A DNA stretch of 64,000 nucleotides. Origin: Corynebacterium urealyticum DSM 7109. Lineage in GTDB: Bacteria > Actinomycetota > Actinomycetes > Mycobacteriales > Mycobacteriaceae. This document shows, piece after piece, positions 8,650-18,635 of this stretch. A program made the translations under genes and the position numbers. The stretch's first letter is position 1, and each line of letters begins with the position of its first letter. The stretch spans positions 1,178,001 through 1,242,000 of the forward strand of contig NC_010545.1 of the NCBI RefSeq assembly GCF_000069945.1, in the 5' to 3' direction. A model generated the notes under the pieces. It was not told the origin of the DNA. It searched no databases and worked only from the letters and a program-made list of their open reading frames with translations.

Positions 8650-9606
8650 GTGGAGGCAGAAGGCTTCGTGAATGGAATCTTGGATGCGGTCAAGGCTTAT
8701 CTAGCGTTGACGAAGCCCCGGGTCATCGAGTTGCTCCTCGTCGCGACGATCCCGGCGATGCTCCAGGCCAATCGCGGTGAGATTGAGCTCGGCCTGATCA
8801 TCCTCACCCTCATCGGTGGCTGGATGGGCGCAGCCTCCGCTAATACCTTCAACATGGTCGTCGACTATGATATCGACCAGTTGATGCGCCGCACGCGCCG
8901 CCGCCCGCTGGCCAAGGACACGGTTCCGGTCGAGCACGCAAAGATCTTCGCCTGGGTGCTGATGATCGCCAGTGTGCTGTGGCTGACCTTCCTCGTGCAC
9001 TCTCCGCTGTCTGCCGCGTTCATCCTGCTGACCATCTGGTTCTACGTCTACGTCTACTCCAAGTGGTTGAAGCGCCGCACTTGGCAGAACGTCATCTGGG
9101 GTGGGGCCGCCGGCTGCATGCCCGTCATGGTCGGCTGGGCAGCTGTGACGGATAACAACGGCGGTGCCTTCAACGCCGGCTGGAGCTCCTGGATTCAGGC
9201 GATCATCCTGTTCATGGTGATCTTCTTCTGGACTCCGCCCCACACCTGGGCGCTGGGCATGCGCTACCGCGAGGACTACAAGGCCGCGGGCGTACCCATG
9301 ATGCCGGTGGTCAAGCCGCCGCTGGAGGTCACCCGCCAGATCCTCTGGTACACCTGGGCTACGGTCATCACCTCGCTGCTTCTGGTCCCCGCCGCGGGTT
9401 GGATCTACGCCGTCGCGGCTCTGGCCTCCGGCGCCTGGTTCATCTTCCGCGCCCACGGCCTGCACCGCGGGGTCAAGGAGGGCACGCCGGTCAAGCCGAT
9501 GAAGCTGTTCTTCCTGTCGAATAACTACCTTTCCCTGCTCTTCGTTGCCCTTTCGGTCGACGCCGTTATTGGCTGGGACACCATTTGGCAGATGCTCGGC
9601 AACTAA
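8650..9606 (+). CDS. ctaB: Protoheme IX farnesyltransferase (heme O synthase)
   Basis: Attaches a farnesyl group to heme b to make heme O, the precursor of heme A for cytochrome aa3 oxidase; an integral membrane UbiA-family enzyme. Key motifs are the first aspartate-rich site [15 protein letters not shown] and the second region around [17 protein letters not shown]. The 318 residues contain about eight or nine hydrophobic segments. GTG 8650 and GTG 8668 are both plausible starts with purine-rich upstream sequence. A -10-like TAGCGT lies at 8621-8626. ctaA nearby performs the next step. Confidence 0.95.
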   Translation: MEAEGFVNGILDAVKAYLALTKPRVIELLLVATIPAMLQANRGEIELGLIILTLIGGWMGAASANTFNMVVDYDIDQLMRRTRRRPLAKDTVPVEHAKIFAWVLMIASVLWLTFLVHSPLSAAFILLTIWFYVYVYSKWLKRRTWQNVIWGGAAGCMPVMVGWAAVTDNNGGAFNAGWSSWIQAIILFMVIFFWTPPHTWALGMRYREDYKAAGVPMMPVVKPPLEVTRQILWYTWATVITSLLLVPAAGWIYAVAALASGAWFIFRAHGLHRGVKEGTPVKPMKLFFLSNNYLSLLFVALSVDAVIGWDTIWQMLGN

Positions 9607-9643
9607 GGTGGAGAGCCAACCCGGGGAATCGCCCCGATCTGCA

Positions 9644-9675
9644 GGCCGCATCCGGGAGGCTGCGGCCGTTATTTT
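9644..9675 (+). terminator. Terminator after ctaB
   Basis: GGCCGCA (9644-9650) pairs with TGCGGCC (9661-9667) and is followed by a run of seven T residues, a standard intrinsic terminator. Confidence 0.85.
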
Positions 9676-9698
9676 TTTGTTAGCGAAGAGGAGTACCG

Positions 9699-10037
9699 AT
9701 GCCGCTCTTTTCCATCATCATGGTGACTTCTTACCTGGCCGGGGGCGCCGTATTGCTGTGGGTTGGGGTGAAGGGCGGATCAGAAACTCTGCCCCGCAAC
9801 GACTGGATCGGAATCAGGACCCACAAGACGCTTTCCAGCGATGAGGCCTGGCTGACGGGGCATAAGGCTGCTGCGGGCTATCTCAAAGCCAGCAGCGTGC
9901 CGATGATCCTCGGTGGGATCTTCTTCATCTTCGCCAGTGACGAGCAGATTGGCTACGCAACTCTGCCAACTGCGGGGATCACGTTTGTGCTGGTGATGCT
10001 CGCAGTACGCAAGGCGCATACAGCCATCAGCGAATAG
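9699..10037 (+). CDS. SdpI-family small membrane protein
   Basis: 112 residues with a hydrophobic N-terminus (about 5-25), a short soluble stretch and two more hydrophobic segments (about 66-82 and 86-104). The motif NDWIGIRTHKTLSSDEAW is the signature loop of the SdpI/YhfL domain, found in the Bacillus SdpI immunity protein and many uncharacterised proteins. The ATG at 9699 has AGGAG 7 bases upstream. It stands alone between the ctaB terminator and a convergent terminator. Its role here is unknown; immunity to a toxin is only an analogy. Confidence 0.8.
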   Translation: MPLFSIIMVTSYLAGGAVLLWVGVKGGSETLPRNDWIGIRTHKTLSSDEAWLTGHKAAAGYLKASSVPMILGGIFFIFASDEQIGYATLPTAGITFVLVMLAVRKAHTAISE

Positions 10038-10059
10038 GTCTCGCCCCCGTCGTGGTGAA

Positions 10060-10103
10060 AAGCCCGGGCCGAGCCGTTGGAAAACAACGGTCCACCCGGG
10101 CTT
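10060..10103. terminator. Terminator between SdpI-like gene and ctaA
   Basis: AAGCCCGGG (10060-10068) pairs with CCCGGGCTT (10095-10103), with an inner CCGTT/AACGG helix. On the minus strand a TTTT run follows. It separates convergent genes. Confidence 0.75.
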
Positions 10104-10206
10104 GTGCGCGTCACGGGCCGCGTCGATATGTTGCGGCTCCTGGAAGGTTTTTGGGGGCGTTTGCCCGGCGCTTGAGTGTGTCCTATGCGCCGGGTTGGAA
10201 AGCCGT

Positions 10207-11280
10207 TTAGTCTCCCTGGACGGCGTGGCTCACCGTTTCGCTCTGTTCCTCGTGGGTCTTCTGGTAGCGCAGCGCCCACAGGTAGCCGGTGGCCAGGGTG
10301 ACCAGACCGGATCCGATGACGTGGACCGGGACAGTCCAGCGGGGCACGCCCAGCCAGAACTGGATGATGCCCACCACGCCCTGGAAGAGGATGCCGGCGC
10401 ACATCCAGGCGGCGGCCTTCCGCACGCGTGGCGCGGCCACTACGGCGATGAGGGCGGCGATCAGGCCGATCGTCAGGCCCAGGTAGAGGTACATGGCGTG
10501 GGCGTGGATATGGGCGATGGATTCGAGGCTCACCTGCAGTCGGTGCTCCGGCTTGATGGCCTCGTCACCGGCGTGCGGGCCCGCACTCGTGACGAGTACA
10601 CCCGTGATCAGGGTGAAGGCCAGTGCCACGGCGCTCATCGTGGTGAGCACGCGCAGGGCGGCGGGCATCTGAGGTTTGACGGGGGCGTCGTCGTCCTCGG
10701 TGACCTTGACGAGCAGAATCGCAGCCAGGAAGACGAGCAGCATGGAAGGCAGGAAGTGGGCGGCGACGATCCACCACGCCAGATCCAGGCGCACGCTGAT
10801 GCCGCCGATGATGGCCTGGGCGATAATACCCAGACCCTGGATGAAGGACAGGTGGAGGATCGAGGAGCGCCGGCCTGCTCGCAGCAGAGCGATGAAGGCT
10901 GCGAGCGCCGCAGCAATCAGCACGAAGGTCAGCAGCCGATTGCCGAACTCAATAATCTGGTGGATCCACGGCGCAGAGCCAGCAACGGGAACGAAGGAAC
11001 CTGGGTGGCACTGTGGCCAGGTCTCACAGCCGAGGCCGGAGCCGGTCACGCGGACGAGGGATCCGGTGAAGGTGATGCCCGTCTGGCAGATCAGCAGGAT
11101 AAGGGTCAGCACCCACTGGGTCTTGAGGCGCGGGACCTTCACGGCCTTGTTGCCATCGGCGTCCACCTCGCGGGGCAGGCCGACCTTGCGGTCCGCGCGG
11201 TAAATAGCTGCGTAGAGTTTCAGCATTGCCCGGCTCAACGGGTTGTTCGTTTGGGCTGCTTGTTGGCTAATCGGATCCAT
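10207..11280 (-). CDS. ctaA: Heme A synthase
   Basis: Oxidises heme O to heme A for the aa3-type cytochrome c oxidase. The 357-residue membrane protein shows about eight hydrophobic segments and the CtaA/Cox15 cysteine pair in GSGLGCETWPQCHPG, plus conserved heme-ligand histidines in IHQIIEFGNR and AAHF and in the C-terminal half (HIHAHAM, VHVIGSG). Start chosen at ATG 11280 (MDPISQQ); GTG 11283 and TTG 11292 are alternatives. In M. tuberculosis ctaA also precedes the ABC exporter genes. Confidence 0.94.
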   Translation of the reverse strand: MDPISQQAAQTNNPLSRAMLKLYAAIYRADRKVGLPREVDADGNKAVKVPRLKTQWVLTLILLICQTGITFTGSLVRVTGSGLGCETWPQCHPGSFVPVAGSAPWIHQIIEFGNRLLTFVLIAAALAAFIALLRAGRRSSILHLSFIQGLGIIAQAIIGGISVRLDLAWWIVAAHFLPSMLLVFLAAILLVKVTEDDDAPVKPQMPAALRVLTTMSAVALAFTLITGVLVTSAGPHAGDEAIKPEHRLQVSLESIAHIHAHAMYLYLGLTIGLIAALIAVVAAPRVRKAAAWMCAGILFQGVVGIIQFWLGVPRWTVPVHVIGSGLVTLATGYLWALRYQKTHEEQSETVSHAVQGD

Positions 11281-11420
11281 CACAGCACTCAAGATTAGTC
11301 GTGGTGAGGGAGCAAAGCTAAAGGGCGCGCGCTAGGCGAGGCCTAACACGCCAGGCTGTGAAGAAGCACACATAAAACTTGGCGTTGAGGCCAGTTCCGC
11401 CGGTGAGAAGCAGTCTTGCT

Positions 11421-12329
11421 CTAATCGCCCTTGATGGTGAAGGAGAAGAGCTTCTGGGCGGCGGCCGCACCCACGATCGCCCAGACCGCGAGGACGACGA
11501 TGGCGAACCAGTCGACCCCGCCGGCGAAGGACTCTTCCAGCCCGGCGGCCAGCGCCACGGATGGAATGAGCTGCAACAGGGTTTGGGCCTGGGGCCCCAG
11601 ATCGGAGGCGACGGTGGAGTAACCAACCGCGCCCAGCAGCACAAACCAAATGGTGTTCGCGAGCGCGAGCACCATCTCGGAGCTCAAGGTGCCCCCAAGC
11701 AGCAGGCCCAGCGAGGTAAAGCAGCCCACGCCCAGAATGAGGAAGATCACTGCGATGACCAACCCAAGCCCCGGTGGTGACCACCCCAGCAGCAGCGCAA
11801 CGACCGTGAGGATCAGCACTTGGATGGCGACCACGATCAACACCGCAGCGATCTTGCCGGCGATGAGGGCAGAGGTGGGAACCCCGGCCGCGCCGATTCG
11901 CTTGAGCGCCCCGTAGCGCCGGTCGAAGGCCACGGCGATGGCCTGGCCGGTGAAGCCCGCACCCATAATCGCGACTGCGAGCACCATCGGGAACGCGCTG
12001 GCCACGGGATCATCCAGCGGGACGACCGGTACCAGGGCCAGCCCAAGCAGCAGGCCGACCGGGATGATCAAGGACAGCAGCTGCTGCTCGCCGTGGCGCA
12101 GGAAGAGCAGGGACTCGATCTTGGTCTGTGCCAGCAGCATGCGGACAAAGCTCGCCTGCTTCGGGGCGGGTTCAAAGGTGCCGACGGGGAAGCGGCCGCC
12201 GGTTGCTGGCGCGTCCTCCATCACGGACCCCGTCTCGGTACCCTGCTCTGCGGGAGCACCGGAACCCTGCCCCGACGGCATGCCGGCGGGCTGGCCACCT
12301 TGGGCGCCTAGGTTGTTCGTGGAAGTCAT
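11421..12329 (-). CDS. ABC-2 type exporter permease
   Basis: Membrane partner of the ATPase encoded just upstream. The 302-residue protein has a soluble glycine/glutamine-rich N-terminus (about 1-50) and about six hydrophobic segments, consistent with an ABC-2 permease. Its ATG (12327-12329) overlaps the ATPase stop codon (ATGA overlap), implying translational coupling. Homologous by position to M. tuberculosis Rv1457c. Substrate unknown; adjacency to mptB suggests, but does not prove, a link with envelope lipids or glycans. Confidence 0.85.
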   Translation of the reverse strand: MTSTNNLGAQGGQPAGMPSGQGSGAPAEQGTETGSVMEDAPATGGRFPVGTFEPAPKQASFVRMLLAQTKIESLLFLRHGEQQLLSLIIPVGLLLGLALVPVVPLDDPVASAFPMVLAVAIMGAGFTGQAIAVAFDRRYGALKRIGAAGVPTSALIAGKIAAVLIVVAIQVLILTVVALLLGWSPPGLGLVIAVIFLILGVGCFTSLGLLLGGTLSSEMVLALANTIWFVLLGAVGYSTVASDLGPQAQTLLQLIPSVALAAGLEESFAGGVDWFAIVVLAVWAIVGAAAAQKLFSFTIKGD

Positions 12330-13363
12330 GAACGCATCTCCCATCCGGTTAGCGAGAGGAAAACTTCCTCCAAGGTCTGTTCAGTGCTATCGAGCTTCGT
12401 GATCATCGTCGCGCAGTCGCGGGCAGCGAGCGCGAGCATCAGGACGCCGTCGGGAGTGGCAGGGATACCCTCCACGGCGAATTGGCGTGGCTTGATCTCC
12501 CGCACCCGTACGGATGGCGCCGACGCCGCGCCGCTGGCCTCATCCAGCAGCGCCCCCTGTGCTGCCTTGGCCGCACCGGCCTTGACCTCGAGGAGCGCAC
12601 GGTGGAAGTGATCCCGGTCGAGGTCGGCGTCGACACTGACCTGGAAGGTATGCCCGCTTCCGCCACCTGAGCGCTCGGAGGTGAGTTCCTTCGGGGTACC
12701 CGCGGCGACAACCTTGCCCTTGTCGATGATGACGACCCGGTCGGAGAGCGCCTCAGCCTCGTCGAGCAGGTGGGTGGTGAGGACCACGCCCACGCCATCG
12801 CGACGCATGGAGCGCACGATATCCCATACCGCGTGACGGGACTGTGCATCCAGCCCTGCGGTGGGCTCATCGAGGAAGACCAGTTCCGGGCGGTTCACCA
12901 GGGCGCAGGCGAGCGCCAGACGCTGCTGTTGGCCACCCGACAGGCGCCGATAGGTGGTGGAGCGGTGCTTGGTGAGCCCCACCATGTCCAGCAGCCACTC
13001 GGTATCCAGTGGGTCCTCGCTGTAGCTGGCAACCAGCTTTAGCATCTCGCCGACCCGGATGCCGGGGTAGGCGCCGCCGCCCTGCAGCATCACCCCAATG
13101 CGGGAACGCACGGCGTCGGATTCCTTAGCGGGGTCTAGGCCGAACAGCCGGATCTCGCCGGCATCCGGGCGGGCGAAGCCCTCGCACATCTCGATGGTCG
13201 TGGTTTTGCCCGCACCGTTGGGGCCCAGTAGTGCCACGATCTCGCCGGGGTAGACCTGGAAGTCCAGCCCATCGACGGCGGTGTGGGCGCCAAACTTCTT
13301 CACCGCGCCAGTGACCTGCAGCAGTGGTTGGAGTTGGGGGGCCGAAGAGTCCTGCATTTTCAC
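12326..13363 (-). CDS. ABC exporter ATP-binding protein
   Basis: Energises the permease that follows. In 345 residues it shows Walker A GPNGAGKTT, the signature LSGGQQQRLALA, Walker B LVFLDEPTAGLD and the H-loop TTHLLDEAE, all normal for the DrrA/CcmA-type exporter family. The region after residue 230 is an extra C-terminal domain of about 110 residues. GTG 13363 or ATG 13357 may start it. Corresponds in position to Rv1458c of M. tuberculosis. Confidence 0.9.
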   Translation of the reverse strand: MKMQDSSAPQLQPLLQVTGAVKKFGAHTAVDGLDFQVYPGEIVALLGPNGAGKTTTIEMCEGFARPDAGEIRLFGLDPAKESDAVRSRIGVMLQGGGAYPGIRVGEMLKLVASYSEDPLDTEWLLDMVGLTKHRSTTYRRLSGGQQQRLALACALVNRPELVFLDEPTAGLDAQSRHAVWDIVRSMRRDGVGVVLTTHLLDEAEALSDRVVIIDKGKVVAAGTPKELTSERSGGGSGHTFQVSVDADLDRDHFHRALLEVKAGAAKAAQGALLDEASGAASAPSVRVREIKPRQFAVEGIPATPDGVLMLALAARDCATMITKLDSTEQTLEEVFLSLTGWEMRS

Positions 13364-13400
13364 AGCTATTCAGTCTAGCCAGATGACTGTGGCTAGGGGA

Positions 13401-15131
13401 TCACCGGTTGTTGGGTGTGTCTGCCTTCGTGGGCATCTCTTTGGGGCGAGGCAACGCGAGGGCGTTGGCATATGCCGGGTGTTTCTTGAGGTAGCGCCAG
13501 CTGGCGACCAGAAACGCGAGGAAAAGTAGCGCGGACATGGCGTAGATGAAGGCCACCGTCGCCGGCGGTAGCCCGAGACCACGGGGCAGGATGAAGAAGC
13601 TGAAAGCTACCGAGTACACGATTGTCGCGAAGTGGAAGACCGGCCGGTTGGCCCACGCCGCGAGCGGCAGAATGGCCCAGAGCAGATACCAGGGGTGGAC
13701 GACGGGGAAGAAGATCACGAGGAACAAAGTGGCGACCCCGAGCCCTCCCACGGGGTGGATGCGGCCCCGGTAGGAGGCCCACAGCATGCGCACAACCCAG
13801 AATGCGCCGATCATCACCCCGATGAAGCGGAAGACGAGCAGCGCAGCGGACTGTTGATCCCCGAGGCCAAGGAGGGTCCCTAAGAACGACGACGCCAAAC
13901 CCGCCAACGTGGACAGGCTCATCCAGCTGATGATTTCTGCCGCCCCACCCTGGGAGGTGATCCAACCGAAGCCCACGCCTGTGATCACGGAGAACAGACT
14001 CGCAGTGGCCGCGGCGACCACCGCGCTGGCCACTCCTGCACCGATAAGGTGTCGCAGTCCCTCGCCCCACCAGCGCGCGATCGCCACTGCGGTGAAGCCG
14101 AGAGCCATCAGGGCGGTCACCTTGATCAGGCCCGCGCAGGTGACGAGCACCGTGCCGGAGGCCATGAGCAGCAGGCGGCTGCTCAAAGGTCGCTCGTAAT
14201 GGTCGGTGCCGCGCAGCACGAACTCCATGCCCACGAGCAGAAAGCCGAGCATGAGCGCCTCGTTGTGGATACCCGCGACGAGGTGGAGCAGCGTCAGCGG
14301 GTTCAGCACCCCGAGCCACCAGGCTGTCTGGGGCGCGATGCCGCAGCGCTGGGCGAGCCTCGTCAACGCCCAGCCGGTGAGCACCAGGCCGGTGATGCTC
14401 ATCAGCCGATGGCCGAAGACCCCCAGCACGATGTTGTTGCCGGTGATCATGGAGATCACGGCCCCGTAGCCCAGTGCGACCGGGCCGTAGGGCGCAGGGG
14501 AGTGCGCCCACAGCAAGGGCACGGAACGGGCGAGCGGGTCTTGCACCCCGAGGATGTCCACCGGACCTGCGCTATACGGGTCCAGCCCCTGCGCGGCGAT
14601 CGCCCCTTGGGCTAGATAAGAGTAGATGTCCTGGGTGAACATCGGCGCAGTGATCGCCAGGGGAAGCACCCAGAGGGCGAAGATCCGCCAATAGGTGCGG
14701 ATGGGCAGGCGGGGGACTTGCCTTCCCCCTGGCCCCAGCACGAAGGCGCCGAGTAGGAGCCAGGCGAGCACTAGGAATCCGATTCCGACGAAGACGGTCA
14801 CGGTGGTGCTGTGCAGCATCCGGGCCAAGACGTTGATCCCGGGAACGGACCAGAATGGGTTGCCCACCACGGGCATGGCGCCCGCGCCAATACCCCCGAG
14901 AGCGATGAGAATGGTGCCGATGGATCCCAGCCACACCGCGATCTGCAGCCGCAGCCGGTAGGCGGGGTTAAGGGGCTCCAACGGCGCGTGGAGGGGAAGC
15001 ACCCGACCCTCTTGGTGGAGCTGTGCTGAGCGGGAACCGGCCAGTCCGAGCCGGGGCAGCACATGCAGATAGCGGCGCCATAGGCTGAAGGGGTCCCGGA
15101 TCAATGCGCGACCGGGTCGGTTCGAAGACAT
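13401..15131 (-). CDS. mptB: Alpha-(1->6)-mannosyltransferase MptB
   Basis: Polyprenyl-phosphomannose-dependent GT-C glycosyltransferase that starts the mannan core of lipomannan/lipoarabinomannan-type glycolipids; acts in the plasma membrane. The 576 residues form many hydrophobic segments with an early periplasmic loop (FTQDIYSYLAQG, containing the acidic pair expected of GT-C enzymes) and HPWYLLWAILP near the C-terminus. Identification rests on these features and on the conserved position next to sufR (Rv1459c in M. tuberculosis). The ATG follows a -10-like TATCGT by six bases, so it is probably leaderless. Confidence 0.88.
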   Translation of the reverse strand: MSSNRPGRALIRDPFSLWRRYLHVLPRLGLAGSRSAQLHQEGRVLPLHAPLEPLNPAYRLRLQIAVWLGSIGTILIALGGIGAGAMPVVGNPFWSVPGINVLARMLHSTTVTVFVGIGFLVLAWLLLGAFVLGPGGRQVPRLPIRTYWRIFALWVLPLAITAPMFTQDIYSYLAQGAIAAQGLDPYSAGPVDILGVQDPLARSVPLLWAHSPAPYGPVALGYGAVISMITGNNIVLGVFGHRLMSITGLVLTGWALTRLAQRCGIAPQTAWWLGVLNPLTLLHLVAGIHNEALMLGFLLVGMEFVLRGTDHYERPLSSRLLLMASGTVLVTCAGLIKVTALMALGFTAVAIARWWGEGLRHLIGAGVASAVVAAATASLFSVITGVGFGWITSQGGAAEIISWMSLSTLAGLASSFLGTLLGLGDQQSAALLVFRFIGVMIGAFWVVRMLWASYRGRIHPVGGLGVATLFLVIFFPVVHPWYLLWAILPLAAWANRPVFHFATIVYSVAFSFFILPRGLGLPPATVAFIYAMSALLFLAFLVASWRYLKKHPAYANALALPRPKEMPTKADTPNNR

Positions 15132-15137
15132 GCAACC

Positions 15138-15143
15138 ACGATA
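15138..15143 (-). promoter_or_regulatory. -10 element, leaderless mptB
   Basis: TATCGT on the minus strand ends six bases before the mptB ATG, with no ribosome site between. Confidence 0.5.
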
Positions 15144-15202
15144 ATGAAGCCAGCGTTTTTAGGGAACATAGGTTCGCCTTAGTGGACAGGGGGAATTATT
15201 TA

Positions 15203-15224
15203 AGACACACTCTTGTTGTCTAAT
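15203..15224 (+). promoter_or_regulatory. suf operon promoter with candidate SufR operator
   Basis: The inverted repeat AGACA-N9-TGTCT (15203-15207 and 15217-15221) overlaps a -10-like TCTAAT (15219-15224). A repressor bound here would block the polymerase. Assignment to SufR is inference from position, since the gene behind it is sufR. Confidence 0.5.
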
Positions 15225-15258
15225 CATGACGGCCCTCAACGATGAAAGGCGGGTTGAT

Positions 15259-15930
15259 ATGGCACCAGTGGAAACCGACACGCGCCGTCGCATCCTGCTC
15301 TATGTCTTGAGACACGGGCCAGTGAGCGCGACAACCATCAGCGAGGCTTTTGGTTTGAGCGCCGCTGGCGTGAGGCGCCATCTGGACAACATCGTCGCGG
15401 ATGGGCTCGCCGAGGCCGTTGACGCGCCACGGTCAGGACAGCGTGGGCGACCGGCGAAGCTATTCCGCCTCACTGATGCGGGTCGAGCACAGTTCGGTCA
15501 TGATTACGACACCCTCGCACTCCTCGCACTGCGTGCCCTGAAAAACTCGGGCGGAGAGGAAGCAGTCGAGGCCTTTGCTGCGCAACGCATCAATGATCTG
15601 CTGGGGGACATCCCCGAACTCGACGGTGACTACGCAGACGACCGTGATGTAAAGGCCCAGGCCAAGAACATCGCGGAGGCGCTGACCAACCGAGGCTATG
15701 CGGCAACCGTGAGCCATGCGGCCGGCGGCGTCCAAATCTGCAGGCACCACTGCCCAATCCAAGACGTGGCGGAGGAGTTCCCCGAGCTGTGTGCTGCAGA
15801 GCACCGGGTAGTTGCGGAACTACTCGGCCAGCACACTCAGCCACTCGCTACGATCGCGGACGGCAACGGTATCTGTACGACCCATATTCCGCTGACCACC
15901 ATTACCCCTTCCGCAACGAAGGAAAGCTAA
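15259..15930 (+). CDS. sufR: Iron-sulfur cluster-responsive repressor SufR
   Basis: Transcriptional regulator of the SUF operon. Residues about 8-60 form a winged helix ([19 protein letters not shown]), and the C-terminal half carries cysteines expected to bind an Fe-S cluster: C in QICRHHCP, one in FPELCAAE and one in GNGICTTH. Start chosen at ATG 15259 because AAAGGCGGG precedes it and the -10 at 15219 would place the transcript start near 15231; ATG 15226 is the in-frame alternative. It ends 7 bp before sufB and heads the operon, so it is probably autoregulated. Confidence 0.92.
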   Translation: MAPVETDTRRRILLYVLRHGPVSATTISEAFGLSAAGVRRHLDNIVADGLAEAVDAPRSGQRGRPAKLFRLTDAGRAQFGHDYDTLALLALRALKNSGGEEAVEAFAAQRINDLLGDIPELDGDYADDRDVKAQAKNIAEALTNRGYAATVSHAAGGVQICRHHCPIQDVAEEFPELCAAEHRVVAELLGQHTQPLATIADGNGICTTHIPLTTITPSATKES

Positions 15931-15937
15931 AGAATCT

Positions 15938-17368
15938 ATGACTCAAGCTGCTGACAAACTGCAATCCGATCAGGAAATCATCGACTCGATCGGTGCCTAC
16001 GGCTACGGTTGGCACGATTCCGACGACGCCGGCGCCAGCGCGCGCCGTGGCCTGAACGAGGACGTCGTCCGGGATATTTCTGCCAAGAAGAACGAGCCAG
16101 AGTGGATGCTCGAGCGCCGCCTCAAGGCTCTCGAGATCTTTGACAAGAAGCCCATGCCCACCTGGGGCGCGGACCTATCCGGCATCGATTTCGACCAGAT
16201 CAAGTACTTCGTCCGCTCCACCGAGCAGCAGGCCACGAGCTGGGAGGATCTGCCGGAGGATATTAAGAACACCTACGACAAGCTGGGCATCCCGGAGGCG
16301 GAGCGCCAGCGCCTCGTCGCCGGTGTCGCCGCGCAGTACGAGTCCGAGGTTGTTTACCACCAGATCCGTGAGGACCTGGAGGAGCAGGGCGTGATCTTCG
16401 TCGACACCGACACCGCCCTGGAGGAGTACCCGGAGCTGTTCAAGGAGTACTTCGGCACCGTGATTCCCGCGGGCGATAATAAGTTCTCCGCGCTGAACAC
16501 CGCTGTGTGGTCCGGTGGCTCCTTCATCTACGTGCCGCCGGGAGTCCACGTGGACATCCCACTGCAGGCCTACTTCCGCATCAACACGGAAAACATGGGC
16601 CAGTTCGAGCGCACCCTCATCATCGTCGACGAGGACGCCTACGTTCACTACGTCGAGGGCTGCACCGCCCCGATCTACAAGACCGACTCCCTGCACTCCG
16701 CAGTCGTCGAGATCATCGTGAAGAAGGGCGGCCGCTGCCGCTACACGACGATCCAGAACTGGTCGAACAACGTCTACAACCTCGTCACCAAGCGCACCAA
16801 GTGTGAAGAGGGCGCGACCATGGAGTGGGTCGATGGCAACATCGGTTCCAAGGTCACCATGAAGTACCCGGCCGTCTGGATGACCGGTCCGCACGCCAAG
16901 GGCGAGGTCCTGTCCGTCGCCTTCGCAGGCGAAGGCCAGTTCCAGGACACCGGCGCGAAGATGACCCACATGGCGCCGTACACCAGCTCCAACATCGTCT
17001 CGAAGTCCGTGGCCCGCTCCGGTGGCCGCGCGGCCTACCGTGGCCTGATCGAGGTACACCCGAATGCGCACCACTCCGCCTCCCAGGTTGAGTGTGACGC
17101 CCTGCTGGTGGACTCCATCTCGCGGTCGGACACATACCCGTACAACGACATCCGCAACGACCACGTCACCTTGGGCCACGAGGCAACCGTCTCCCAGGTC
17201 TCCGAGGACCAGCTCTTCTACCTGATGAGCCGAGGCCTCGAGGAGGACGAGGCGATGGCGATGATCGTTCGTGGCTTCGTTGAGCCAATCGCCAAGGAGC
17301 TCCCGATGGAGTACGCGCTTGAGCTCAACCGTCTGATCGAACTGCAAATGGAAGGATCGGTGGGCTAA
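15938..17368 (+). CDS. sufB: Fe-S cluster assembly scaffold SufB
   Basis: Scaffold subunit of the SufBCD complex on which Fe-S clusters are built. The 476 residues are the intein-free length; M. tuberculosis SufB (Rv1461) carries an intein, and none is visible here. Motifs include [23 protein letters not shown] with a cysteine near residue 245, and the C-terminal [14 protein letters not shown] and [11 protein letters not shown] shared with SufD. It is followed by sufD after 5 bp. Confidence 0.97.
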   Translation: MTQAADKLQSDQEIIDSIGAYGYGWHDSDDAGASARRGLNEDVVRDISAKKNEPEWMLERRLKALEIFDKKPMPTWGADLSGIDFDQIKYFVRSTEQQATSWEDLPEDIKNTYDKLGIPEAERQRLVAGVAAQYESEVVYHQIREDLEEQGVIFVDTDTALEEYPELFKEYFGTVIPAGDNKFSALNTAVWSGGSFIYVPPGVHVDIPLQAYFRINTENMGQFERTLIIVDEDAYVHYVEGCTAPIYKTDSLHSAVVEIIVKKGGRCRYTTIQNWSNNVYNLVTKRTKCEEGATMEWVDGNIGSKVTMKYPAVWMTGPHAKGEVLSVAFAGEGQFQDTGAKMTHMAPYTSSNIVSKSVARSGGRAAYRGLIEVHPNAHHSASQVECDALLVDSISRSDTYPYNDIRNDHVTLGHEATVSQVSEDQLFYLMSRGLEEDEAMAMIVRGFVEPIAKELPMEYALELNRLIELQMEGSVG

Positions 17369-17373
17369 GCCAG

Positions 17374-18591
17374 ATGACCACCTTGGAAAACGTTCAGAAC
17401 CAAACCGTCAAGGCGGGAACCGATCACCAGACCAAGGGCGACCGCTTCACCTCCTTCAAGGCTGAGGACTTCGCGATCCCGAAGGGCCGCGACGAGGACT
17501 GGCGCTTCACCCCGCTGCGACGTCTTCGTGGCCTGCACGACGGCACCGCCGCAGCGCCGACGGACGCCAACGTCGTCATCGAGGTCCCGGAGAATGCCGG
17601 TGACAACGTCTCCGTGACGAAGGTTGATTCTTCCGACCCGCGCGTCGGTCTGGCCGGCGCACCGGTCGACCGCGCCGCAGCCCAGGCCTGGGAGAACGCC
17701 CCGGTCGCGGACTACGTCCAGGTTGCCAAGGACACCGCGCTGACCGAGCCGATCGAGATCACGATCACAGGCCCTGGCCAGGACCAGGTGTCCTACAGCA
17801 CCCTCGTCGTCGAGCTCGAGCGTCACGCCGAGGCCGTCGTCATCCTGCGTTACGAGGGTTCTGGCGCGCACTCCGACAACGTCGAGTTCGTCGTCGGCGA
17901 CGGCGCGAAGCTGGTCACCGTGGTGCTGGAGGACTGGGAGGACGATGGCGTCCACCTCTCCAACTCCCACATTCAAGCTGGCCGCGACGCCACCGTTCGC
18001 CACGCCTACGCAGCATTCGGCGGCGAGATCCTGCGCTCCGTTCCGCACGTGCGCTACACCGCACCGGGTGGCGACGTGGAGATGCTGGGCGTGAACTTCG
18101 CCGATGCTAATCAGTACTTCGAGCAGCGCCTGCTCATCGACCACTCCGTCCAGAACTGCCGCTCCAACGTGCTCTACAAGGGCGCACTGCAGGGCGACCC
18201 GGCCGACGCTGATCGCCCGGCGTCCGAGCGTAAGCGCGACGCCCGCACCGTGTGGATCGGTGACGTCCTCATTCGCCCGGAGGCCACCGGGACGGACACC
18301 TACGAGACCAATAACAACCTGCTGCTGACCACCGGAGCCCGTGCGGACTCCGTGCCGAACCTGGAGATCCAGACCGGCGAGATCGCAGGTGCCGGCCACG
18401 CCGCCACGGTGGGCCGCTTCGACGACGAACAGATGTACTACCTGCAGGCCAGGGGCATTCCGGAGGCACAGGCCAAAATGCTCATCGTCCGCGGTTTCTT
18501 CACCGACGTCATCCGCCGCATCCCGGTGGAGTCCGTCCGCGAGCACCTGGAAGAGCTCGTCGGCAACGAGCTTGAGCGCACCGTCCTCTAA
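17374..18591 (+). CDS. sufD: Fe-S cluster assembly protein SufD
   Basis: Paralogue and partner of SufB in the SufBCD scaffold, implicated in iron entry. The 405 residues show the beta-helix core and the C-terminal signature EIAGAGHAATVGRFDDEQMYYLQARG, a longer run than quoted in other entries but typical of SufD. ATG 17374 overlaps no gene and follows sufB closely. The N-terminal DEDWRFTPLRRL is the usual SufD motif. Translation is probably coupled to sufB. Confidence 0.95.
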   Translation: MTTLENVQNQTVKAGTDHQTKGDRFTSFKAEDFAIPKGRDEDWRFTPLRRLRGLHDGTAAAPTDANVVIEVPENAGDNVSVTKVDSSDPRVGLAGAPVDRAAAQAWENAPVADYVQVAKDTALTEPIEITITGPGQDQVSYSTLVVELERHAEAVVILRYEGSGAHSDNVEFVVGDGAKLVTVVLEDWEDDGVHLSNSHIQAGRDATVRHAYAAFGGEILRSVPHVRYTAPGGDVEMLGVNFADANQYFEQRLLIDHSVQNCRSNVLYKGALQGDPADADRPASERKRDARTVWIGDVLIRPEATGTDTYETNNNLLLTTGARADSVPNLEIQTGEIAGAGHAATVGRFDDEQMYYLQARGIPEAQAKMLIVRGFFTDVIRRIPVESVREHLEELVGNELERTVL

Positions 18592-18635
18592 CCCCGCTAA
18601 TCCTCCCAAGATTTTTCAAAGGAAACATCACTAGT

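Noticed and set aside
15938..17368. Intein in sufB
   Set aside because: The M. tuberculosis homologue has one, but this gene has the 476-residue intein-free length.
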